A stretch of 15,389 bases of DNA from Alphaproteobacteria bacterium (lineage in GTDB: Bacteria > Pseudomonadota > Alphaproteobacteria > SMXP01), in assembly GCA_028280675.1 (NCBI GenBank), contig JANQLI010000201.1, positions 1 through 15,389 of the forward strand, read 5' to 3'. Shown here piece by piece: positions 1 to 5,772 of the stretch (positions are counted from its first letter, which is position 1; every line of letters begins with the position of its first letter). The position numbers and the translations under genes were made by a program. The notes under the pieces were generated by a model. It was not told the origin of the DNA. It made no database searches and worked only from the letters and a program-made list of their open reading frames with translations.

Positions 1-2
1 AC

Positions 3-1316
3 GTGACCTATCGCCGTGTGTGGTCCCTCGCCTGGCCGATGATCATTGCCGGCAGCTCCACCCCGCTCTTAGGTCTAATCGACACAGCCATTATTGGACA
101 AATCGGCGACGCGGCGCTGCTTGGCGCAATTGCTGTGGGCACGATCATTTTTAATTTTATTTTTTGGTCGCTTGGCTTTTTACGCATGGGCACAACCGGC
201 CTCACCGCGCAAGCCTATGGCCAAAGCGATGAAGTCGAGGTGCAATCCCATTTAAGCCGCGCCGTTCTTCTTGGGCTTCTGATCGGCGTCGTGATTCTGA
301 TGCTGCAAATACCGATTGGCTGGCTCGCCTTCACCTTGTTCAACGCAGATGGCGACGTGGAAAGCCTCGCCCAATCCTATTACGCCATACGCATTTGGGG
401 CGCGCCCGCGTCGCTGATCACCTATGGCTATGTTGGATGGTTCATCGGCATCCAACGCACCCGCTGGTCGTTAGCGCTGCAAATCTGGCTGAATGGGGTG
501 AACATCATACTTGATGTGCTGTTCGTTGTTGGCCTGGGCTGGGGTGTGGAAGGCGTCGCGATCGGCACGCTCCTCGCAGAATGGAGCACGGTTCTTGTCG
601 GCGCGTTGTTTGTTGTGCGGCTGACACGACTCCGCACAGGCAAAGACTTTGCGGTGCATCGCGCGCGCCTTGGCGATATGGCGGTGTTAAAACGCATGCT
701 GACCGTGAACGGAGACATTTTTATTCGCACCTTGTGTTTGCTGTTCGCCTTTTCGTTTTTTATTGAGCAAAGCGCCCAGCTCGGGACGATTGTGCTCGCG
801 GCGAATTATATTTTGCTGCAATTGGTCACAACAGCGGCCTTTTTCTTAGACGGTTTTGCGATTGCCGCAGAAACGCTGGTGGGCAGCGCGATTGGATCAC
901 GTAGCCGCCAACACCTGGATGAGTCCGTGCGGCGCTCCACCCATATTGCGGGTTTGACCGCCGTGACACTTTCGCTGATCTATCTCATCACAGGCCCGTG
1001 GATTATCGACGCTCTGACCACCGAACCACATGTGCGGCATGCAGCGCGCACTTATCTGTGGTGGGCGGTGATCATTCCAGCGGTGTCTGTGTGGTGTTAT
1101 CAATTGGATGGGATTTATATCGGCGCAACGCGCACCCACGACATGCGCAACCTGATGCTGATTGCCTTCGCCGCTTATCTGCTGGCGTGGTACACCCTCA
1201 CGCCGCTCTTTGAGAATCATGGCCTGTGGGCCACTCTCGTCGTCTTTCTGGTCACGCGCGGGATCACACAAACCATCCGTTACCCAGCTCTGGTGCGCGA
1301 GTCCGGCACTGTTTAA
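3..1316 (+). CDS. MATE-family multidrug/metabolite efflux transporter (DinF-like)
   Basis: This is an inner-membrane antiporter that would export organic cations, drugs or metabolites in exchange for Na+ or H+. The 437-residue product is close to the usual MATE length (about 440-460) and is almost entirely hydrophobic, consistent with 12 membrane segments in two six-helix halves. The N-terminus has the family pattern WPMIIAGSSTPLLGLIDTAIIGQ (split: WPMIIAGSS, then TPLLGLIDTAIIG), followed by FWSLGFLRMGTTGLTAQAYG, a hallmark of the DinF branch; the matching second-half region is LDGFAIAAETLVGSAIGS near residues 280-297. A GTG at base 3 can serve as the start, but the window begins here, so an upstream start cannot be excluded and no ribosome binding site is visible. 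Its stop codon overlaps that of the convergent arsC. The substrate cannot be inferred. Confidence 0.9.
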   Translation: MTYRRVWSLAWPMIIAGSSTPLLGLIDTAIIGQIGDAALLGAIAVGTIIFNFIFWSLGFLRMGTTGLTAQAYGQSDEVEVQSHLSRAVLLGLLIGVVILMLQIPIGWLAFTLFNADGDVESLAQSYYAIRIWGAPASLITYGYVGWFIGIQRTRWSLALQIWLNGVNIILDVLFVVGLGWGVEGVAIGTLLAEWSTVLVGALFVVRLTRLRTGKDFAVHRARLGDMAVLKRMLTVNGDIFIRTLCLLFAFSFFIEQSAQLGTIVLAANYILLQLVTTAAFFLDGFAIAAETLVGSAIGSRSRQHLDESVRRSTHIAGLTAVTLSLIYLITGPWIIDALTTEPHVRHAARTYLWWAVIIPAVSVWCYQLDGIYIGATRTHDMRNLMLIAFAAYLLAWYTLTPLFENHGLWATLVVFLVTRGITQTIRYPALVRESGTV

Positions 1317-1660
1317 AGAATGGCGAGCACGTTTTCGGGCGGGCGGCCAATCGCAGCCTTATTGCCCTTCACCACAATGGGGCGCTCAATTAATATTGGG
1401 TGCGCCACCATCGCTTGGATCAAATCGGCGCGTGACAACTCATCCGCATCGAGATGATTATCTTTATAAGGCGCTTCTTTTTTGCGCATCGCATCGCGCG
1501 GTTCGAGAGCCAATTTTGTGAGGACGCTGTCAAGCTCCTCCGCAGAAGGCGTCTCTTTCAAATACTCAACAATCGTTGGCGTCACCCCATTCTCTTCAAG
1601 AAGCGCCAACGTCTGACGCGATTTGGAGCAACGGGGATTATGATAAATCGTAACGGACAT
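1313..1660 (-). CDS. arsC: ArsC-family arsenate reductase (glutaredoxin-dependent type)
   Basis: This is a thioredoxin-fold ArsC/Spx-superfamily protein of 115 residues; E. coli plasmid ArsC is about 140. In true arsenate reductases the enzyme reduces arsenate to arsenite with glutathione and glutaredoxin. The catalytic loop HNPRCSKSRQ carries Cys11, and the three arginines that bind oxyanion in E. coli ArsC are all present as Arg59 (RDAMRKK), Arg93 (IERPIVV) and Arg106 (IGRPPE). The ATG at 1660 was chosen over a longer upstream frame because it gives the standard N-terminus MSVTIYHNP and has a GAGGA ribosome binding site 8-9 bases upstream. The gene lies 100 bases downstream of pyrD in the same direction, an arrangement common in Alphaproteobacteria. 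There is no arsR, arsB or acr3 beside it, so a housekeeping role (YffB-like) is as likely as arsenic resistance. Confidence 0.92.
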   Translation of the reverse strand: MSVTIYHNPRCSKSRQTLALLEENGVTPTIVEYLKETPSAEELDSVLTKLALEPRDAMRKKEAPYKDNHLDADELSRADLIQAMVAHPILIERPIVVKGNKAAIGRPPENVLAIL

Positions 1661-1760
1661 CGATATTTTCCTCAGTGTTTTCTTGCGCAATGGCAATGGG
1701 GAGCAGTGGGGGAACGCAAGCGCCCTTTTTTGTGCACACACAGATCAGTATCACAGATCA

Positions 1761-2822
1761 TCAGACAAGGGCCGATCCAATGGCGTCATCAAGAGAGGCA
1801 AACCCATCGCGATCAAGCGCGCTTAACAGATCCTCTTTGATACGTGTAATCAAGTCCGGCCCTTGGAAAGTGAGCGCCGAATAAAGCTGTAAGAGCGACG
1901 CGCCATGACAGATTTTCGCATAGGCGTCTGCCCCGCTGGCAATGCCGCCAACACCGATCAGCGGAATTGCGCCGCCTGTCAGGCGATAAAAATCGGCCAG
2001 CACCTCCGTCGCCATCGGCATTAAGGGCGCTCCTGATAAACCGCCCGCTTCATTGCCATGCTTGCTGCGCAATTGATCGCGCAAGCCAATTGTTGTGTTA
2101 CTGATAATCATCCCATCGAGATGATGCGCCATCACAATGGCGGCAATGTCCTCGCGGGCTTGACTGTCGAGGTCGGGGGCGACTTTGAGCAGAAGGGGTG
2201 TGGGCGTCTTCTCCCCCGCCAAGGCGGCGCGGGTTGCACACAGCCGTGACAAGAGGTCTTCGAGGGAGGCGCGGTCCTGCAAGCCGCGCAAACCCGGCGT
2301 GTTCGGCGAGGAAATATTGATCACAAAATAATCGACCAAACCGTAAAGACGCGACAGGCCGGTGACATAATCTTTGATGCGATCGTCTGAGTCTTTATTG
2401 GCGCCGAGATTGCCGCCGACAATGCCAGGGTTGCGCCGCCGCGCTTCAAGGCGCGCGATCAACGCATCAAGCCCTGCATTGTTAAAGCCCATGCGATTGA
2501 TCACCGCTTGATCGTCGTGCAAACGAAACAAGCGCGGTTTGGGGTTACCCATCTGCGGGCGCGGGGTCACCGTCCCGACTTCGGCAAAGCCGCAGCCCAT
2601 GCGCAAAATCGCATCGGGCACTTCGCCGTTTTTATCGAACCCCGCTGCGATCCCAACCGGGTTCGGAAATGTCAGGCCAAAGCGCTGACACGCCAATCGC
2701 GCATCGTCAGCACGCGCCTTGGGGGCGAACCCCCATTTCAAGGCCCGGATGGTTAACCCGTGCGCGCGCTCGGGGTCCAACAGATGCAGAACAGGCGCAG
2801 CGAGACGAAAGAGGACAGACAT
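1761..2822 (-). CDS. pyrD: Dihydroorotate dehydrogenase (quinone), class 2
   Basis: PyrD oxidises dihydroorotate to orotate in pyrimidine synthesis, passing electrons through FMN to membrane quinone. The 353-residue product has the N-terminal amphipathic extension (residues 1-40) that marks the membrane-bound class 2 enzyme. It has the FMN/substrate motifs GIAAGFDKNGEV (57-68), EVGTVTPRPQMGNPKPR (81-97), NRMGFNN (109-115) and NISSPNTPGLR (169-179); Ser172 corresponds to the catalytic Ser175 of E. coli. The C-terminal phosphate-binding part is IPLIGVGGI followed by LLQLYSALTFQGP. The ATG at 2822 was chosen over the TTG one codon earlier; an AAGG sits about 11 bases upstream. arsC follows 100 bases downstream and may be co-transcribed. 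A promoter fits at 2860-2888. Confidence 0.97.
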   Translation of the reverse strand: MSVLFRLAAPVLHLLDPERAHGLTIRALKWGFAPKARADDARLACQRFGLTFPNPVGIAAGFDKNGEVPDAILRMGCGFAEVGTVTPRPQMGNPKPRLFRLHDDQAVINRMGFNNAGLDALIARLEARRRNPGIVGGNLGANKDSDDRIKDYVTGLSRLYGLVDYFVINISSPNTPGLRGLQDRASLEDLLSRLCATRAALAGEKTPTPLLLKVAPDLDSQAREDIAAIVMAHHLDGMIISNTTIGLRDQLRSKHGNEAGGLSGAPLMPMATEVLADFYRLTGGAIPLIGVGGIASGADAYAKICHGASLLQLYSALTFQGPDLITRIKEDLLSALDRDGFASLDDAIGSALV

Positions 2823-2859
2823 CAATCAAAACAACCTTACGAATCAGGCATATACAGCG

Positions 2860-2888
2860 GATATACGCACAGCCTGGGGCAAGAGCAA
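2860..2888 (-). promoter_or_regulatory. Putative sigma-70-type promoter of pyrD
   Basis: Read on the minus strand, TTGCTC (bases 2888-2883) and TATATC (2865-2860) are separated by exactly 17 bases. Transcription would start near 2853, giving a leader of about 30 bases that includes the weak AAGG before the pyrD start. The assignment rests only on hexamer match, spacing and position. Confidence 0.45.
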
Positions 2889-2930
2889 GTCAGACGTGTG
2901 CCCAGGGGCAAAATCGGGCAAATATGCAAT

Positions 2931-2949
2931 TATTCCTATACTAGGAATA
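2931..2949. promoter_or_regulatory. Perfect inverted repeat, likely operator of the S24 regulator
   Basis: TATTCCTA-TAC-TAGGAATA is a perfect palindrome with 8-base arms and a 3-base spacer. It lies in the divergent region between pyrD and the HTH/S24 regulator, 82 bases before the regulator start. It includes the hexamer TATACT (2937-2942), which resembles a -10 box on the plus strand. HTH/S24 repressors of the CI/LexA type usually bind such palindromes next to their own gene, so autoregulation is the simplest inference. Binding by another factor is possible. Confidence 0.5.
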
Positions 2950-3030
2950 TATACCAGTTATGTTATGTTGCGATTGAGCATTGCGCGATACCAATAACCG
3001 CCCCACGACAGGACGGACGACTCTAAACCT

Positions 3031-3669
3031 ATGATCACACATCAACAAATATGGCAAGCGATTGATCGTATTGCCGCAGAGCATGGACTCAGCCCATCGG
3101 GACTTGCCCGCCGGGCCGGACTCGACCCCACCGCCTTTAACAAAAGCAAACGCCTGACCGCAAAAGACAAGCCGCGCTGGCCAAGCACAGAAAGCCTGGC
3201 CAAAATCTTGGAAGCGACGAACGAAAATTTCGACACCTTGGCCGATTATATTCAGAACCAGGCGGGAAATTATATGCGCCATGTGCAAAACATTCCGGTG
3301 ATCGGATTTGCCGAAGCGGGCACGCAAGGGTTCTTTGACGATGGCGGCTTTCCCGCTGGCAGCGGTTGGGATGAAGTCACCTTCCCCAATACCCAAGACG
3401 AAAACGCCTACGCCCTTGAGGTCAGCGGCGACAGCATGCAACCGCTCTACCGCGATGGCGACACCATTATCGTTTCGCCCAATGCCAGTGTACGCAAAGG
3501 AGACCGCGTGGTTGTAAAAACCAAAGAGGGGGAAGTGATGGCGAAGGTGCTGAAACGGCGCTCAACATCACGCATCATTTTGGAATCGCTGAACCCGTCT
3601 TATGACGACCGCGAAATCGCCATGAAAGATGTGGCTTGGATCGCCCGCATCTTATGGGCCAGCCAGTAG
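3031..3669 (+). CDS. LexA/CI-like transcriptional regulator: HTH plus S24 peptidase domain
   Basis: This 212-residue protein combines a cro/XRE-like helix-turn-helix region (about residues 5-62, including GLSPSGLARRAGLDPTAF) with a C-terminal S24 peptidase domain (about 88-210). The catalytic serine is Ser135 in SGDSM and the general-base lysine is Lys172 in EVMAKVLKR; their 37-residue spacing equals that of Ser119/Lys156 in E. coli LexA. A candidate self-cleavage site is Ala96-Gly97 in FAEAGTQGF, at the expected distance upstream of the serine. The family predicts a repressor whose autocleavage relieves repression after a stress signal. No phage genes surround it, so this is probably a chromosomal regulator of the kind widespread in Alphaproteobacteria. 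The ribosome binding site is weak (AGGA is too far upstream of the ATG). Target genes are unknown; the palindrome at 2931-2949 is the obvious candidate site. Confidence 0.9.
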   Translation: MITHQQIWQAIDRIAAEHGLSPSGLARRAGLDPTAFNKSKRLTAKDKPRWPSTESLAKILEATNENFDTLADYIQNQAGNYMRHVQNIPVIGFAEAGTQGFFDDGGFPAGSGWDEVTFPNTQDENAYALEVSGDSMQPLYRDGDTIIVSPNASVRKGDRVVVKTKEGEVMAKVLKRRSTSRIILESLNPSYDDREIAMKDVAWIARILWASQ

Positions 3670-3687
3670 AGATAAGACTTTCTACTG
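3664..3687 (+). terminator. Small stem-loop over the stop codon of the S24 regulator gene
   Basis: CAGTAGA (3664-3670) and TCTACTG (3681-3687) form a perfect 7-base stem with a 10-base loop that includes the TAG stop. No T-run follows, so it is not a standard intrinsic terminator; it may only stabilise the transcript end. A direct repeat TGTGTCAT (3686-3693 and 3700-3707) follows immediately. Confidence 0.3.
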
Positions 3688-3715
3688 TGTCATACTAAAT
3701 GTGTCATCCTAGATC

Positions 3716-3856
3716 GGCCTTCGACCTTTCGAGACGCGAACTTACGTTCGCTTCCCGGATCAAGTCCGGGACAGGCTCTCAAGATGAAGGCCTCCATAAA
3801 CCATTTTCTTCATCCTGAGGAAGCACGAAGTGCTGTCTCGAAGGATCAAGAAAATG
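3716..3856. repeat. Composite palindromic (REP-like) repeat, copy A, downstream of lysK
   Basis: The element is two adjacent imperfect hairpins. The left one runs from GGCCTTC (3716) to GAAGGCC (3792), with an inner stem GCGAAC/GTTCGC. The right one runs from CATTTTCTT (3802) to AAGAAAATG (3856), with an inner stem AGCAC/GTGCT. Inside the left hairpin sits an extra small palindrome, CCCGGA-TCAAG-TCCGGG (3754-3770), absent from copy B. The sequence style (CCTTTCGAGACGCG ... CTCAAGATGAAGG) matches dispersed intergenic repeats common in Alphaproteobacteria. It lies between the convergent ends of the S24 regulator gene and lysK, where it could also end transcription of either. Confidence 0.8.
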
Positions 3857-3888
3857 AATTTCATTGATGATGAGGGAATCAAAAAATC

Positions 3889-5493
3889 TCAATCAGACGC
3901 CAGCATATCCTGACCGGCGAGCGCTTTACGGATCAAACCGATGGTTTCGGGAATGCCGTAAATCGCAATGAACGAGCCAAAACGCGGGCCTTGGCTTTGC
4001 CCCAGCAGAATTTCATAAAGCGCTTTGAACCATTCCCGCAAATTTTCAAAACTCATTTCTTTGCCGACCGCAAACACTTCGGTTTGAATGGCTTCGGCGG
4101 TGCGTTCGCCTTTGGCTTCCAAGGCTTCGAGACGGGCGATCAACATTTCTAAACCAGCGCGTTCTTCATCCGTCGGCGCACGGAACTTTTTCGCCGGTTT
4201 GACAAAATCGTCATAGTAATTGATGGCATAACCGACAAGGCGATCGAGGATCGGGTGTTTGTCGGCAGTTGCGCCATCGAGATAGCGCTGAATAAAGCGC
4301 CACAACGTTTCTTTATCATGGGCGTTACTGGCGCTGACCAAATTGAGCAGAAGCGAGAAGCTAATCGGCACATCTTCTGTGGGCCACGCGCCATGATGAA
4401 TGTGCCACACCGGATTGCTGAGCTGGTCTTTCGGCTCTTGCTCGGGGATCTTGGACAGGAAGGTGACATACTCATCGACCGCTTTCGGAATCACATCAAA
4501 GTAAAGCCGCTTGGCCTTGCGCGGATTTTGAAACATATAAAGCGCGAGGCTTTCCGGCGCGGCATAACGCAGCCATTCTTCAATGGTGATGCCATTGCCG
4601 CGCGATTTTGAAATCTTTTCGCCATTTTCATCGAGGAACAATTCGTAGTTAAAACCAACCGGCGGCTTGCCTTCAATCGCGCGGGCAATTTTGGACGACA
4701 GCGTGACGGACTCGATCAAATCTTTCCCCGCCATTTCGTAATCCACCCCAAGCGCGACCCAGCGCATAGCCCAATCGGCTTTCCATTGCAGCTTACACGC
4801 GCCGCCCGTGACCGGCGTTTCGACTTTTTTACCGTCTTCGCGTTTGTAGACGATTGTGCCCGCATCCACATCGGTCTCGATCACCGGCGCTTGCAACACA
4901 TCACCGGTCTCGGCGCAAACCGGCAAGAACGGCGAATAAGTCGCGCGGCGCTCTTCGCCCAATGTGGGGAGGACAATGTTCAGCACGCTGTCATAATGCT
5001 GCAGCACTTTGAGCAGTGTCGCATCAAAACGCCCCGACGTGTAACAATCCGTCGCGCTGAGGAATTCATAGTCAAAGCCGAACTGATCCAGAAACGCGCA
5101 GAGCCGCGCATTGTTATGGGCGCCGAAACTGTCATGGGTGCCGAACGGATCAGGCACTTTGGTGAGCGGTTGGTTGAGATGTTTGCTGAGCATCTCTTGG
5201 TTGGGCAAATTGCCCGGCACTTTACGAAACCCGTCCATGTCATCGGAAAAAGCGATCAGCCGCGTCGGCCGGTCGGACAAGATGTGAAACGCTTGGCGCA
5301 CCATGGTGGTGCGGGCCACCTCGCCAAAAGTGCCGATATGCGGCAGGCCTGACGGGCCATAGCCGGTCTCAAAAATCACCGGCTCGCTGTCCGGTTTTTT
5401 CGCCACATGATCCAACAGCTTGCGCGCCTGCTCAAACGGCCAGGCTTTACTTTCCATCGCACTCTCGCGGTCAATCGTGGTCATGGGACTCAT
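3889..5493 (-). CDS. lysK: Lysyl-tRNA synthetase, class I
   Basis: This cytoplasmic enzyme charges tRNA-Lys with lysine using ATP. Class I LysRS is found in archaea and some bacteria, notably Alphaproteobacteria, in place of the usual class II LysS. The 534-residue product has the normal length. The class I signatures are visible: the HIGH-type motif HIGT at residues 52-55 within FETGYGPSGLPHIGTFGEVAR, and the KMSKS-type motif KISKS at 293-297 in ENGEKISKSRGNG. The rest is the alpha-helical anticodon-binding region. The start is uncertain: ATGs at 5493, 5484 and 5457 all precede the conserved core AWPFEQARKLL. None has a strong ribosome binding site; 5484 has a GGA 9 bases upstream. The gene is monocistronic here and is flanked on both sides by related palindromic repeats. 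It is probably the only LysRS of the organism, but that cannot be checked in this window. Confidence 0.97.
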   Translation of the reverse strand: MSPMTTIDRESAMESKAWPFEQARKLLDHVAKKPDSEPVIFETGYGPSGLPHIGTFGEVARTTMVRQAFHILSDRPTRLIAFSDDMDGFRKVPGNLPNQEMLSKHLNQPLTKVPDPFGTHDSFGAHNNARLCAFLDQFGFDYEFLSATDCYTSGRFDATLLKVLQHYDSVLNIVLPTLGEERRATYSPFLPVCAETGDVLQAPVIETDVDAGTIVYKREDGKKVETPVTGGACKLQWKADWAMRWVALGVDYEMAGKDLIESVTLSSKIARAIEGKPPVGFNYELFLDENGEKISKSRGNGITIEEWLRYAAPESLALYMFQNPRKAKRLYFDVIPKAVDEYVTFLSKIPEQEPKDQLSNPVWHIHHGAWPTEDVPISFSLLLNLVSASNAHDKETLWRFIQRYLDGATADKHPILDRLVGYAINYYDDFVKPAKKFRAPTDEERAGLEMLIARLEALEAKGERTAEAIQTEVFAVGKEMSFENLREWFKALYEILLGQSQGPRFGSFIAIYGIPETIGLIRKALAGQDMLASD

Positions 5494-5509
5494 TCCAATT
5501 CGGGCTCAC

Positions 5510-5553
5510 ATCATAGATTGCGAGTGCATAACTGGAAGTGGGGGTCATGGCAA
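5510..5553 (-). promoter_or_regulatory. Putative overlapping promoters of lysK
   Basis: Two arrangements fit on the minus strand. TTCCAG (5537-5532) with TATGAT (5515-5510) has a 16-base spacer and a good -10 box. TTGCCA (5553-5548) with TATGCA (5530-5525) has a 17-base spacer and a better -35 box. Both would give short leaders before the candidate lysK starts. Sequence match and position are the only evidence. Confidence 0.35.
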
Positions 5554-5575
5554 GGGGGGCGAACATTCACAAGTC

Positions 5576-5707
5576 GGCCTTCGACCTTTCGAGACGCGAG
5601 CAAAGCTCGCTCCTCAAGATGAAGGCCTTATTCAAACCATTTCCTTCATCCTGAGGAAGGCCGCCAAGTTTTTTGGTGGCCTGTCTCGAAGGACAAAGGA
5701 AATGGTT
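5576..5707. repeat. Composite palindromic (REP-like) repeat, copy B, upstream of lysK
   Basis: This copy has the same two-hairpin plan and orientation as copy A at 3716-3856. The left hairpin runs from GGCCTTC (5576) to GAAGGCC (5627), with inner stem GCGAGC/GCTCGC. The right hairpin runs from AACCATTTCCTT (5635) to AAGGAAATGGTT (5707), with inner stem AGGCCGCCA/TGGTGGCCT. The outer stems match copy A, while the inner stems differ in sequence yet still pair, which suggests that structure is maintained. It lies in the divergent region between lysK and the helicase gene. Confidence 0.8.
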
Positions 5708-5713
5708 ACGCAA

Positions 5714-5730
5714 AGCCCTCTTATAGGGCT
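5714..5730. repeat. Short hairpin after repeat copy B
   Basis: AGCCCT (5714-5719) and AGGGCT (5725-5730) pair perfectly around a 5-base loop. It lies about 40 bases before the helicase start, with no T-run after it. It could be part of the repeat's edge or a protein-binding site; no function is assigned. Confidence 0.35.
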
Positions 5731-5760
5731 AAGGGACATGTAATTTGACCAAACGCCCCC

Positions 5761-5766
5761 TATACT
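5761..5766 (+). promoter_or_regulatory. -10-like hexamer suggesting a leaderless helicase transcript
   Basis: TATACT ends six bases before the ATG at 5773, so a transcript driven by it would begin at or next to the start codon. No ribosome binding site is visible before that ATG, which agrees with a leaderless mRNA. A TTGACC lies at 5745-5750, but with only a 10-base spacer it cannot be a normal -35 box for this hexamer. Confidence 0.35.
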
Positions 5767-5772
5767 GCGCCG

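Noticed and set aside
1313..1660. An arsenic resistance operon
   Set aside because: Only the ArsC-family gene is present; there is no arsR, arsB, acr3 or arsH, and pyrD is its upstream partner.
3031..3669. A prophage repressor marking an integrated element
   Set aside because: There is no integrase, structural phage gene or attachment-site repeat nearby, and the flanking genes pyrD and lysK are housekeeping.
4786..5352. A 188-codon plus-strand open frame inside lysK
   Set aside because: It lies wholly antisense to a clearly conserved synthetase gene and shows no family features; it is a shadow of the GC-biased coding strand.
5745..5766. TTGACC and TATACT as a standard sigma-70 promoter for the helicase
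   Set aside because: The spacer is only 10 bases, far from the 16-18 needed.
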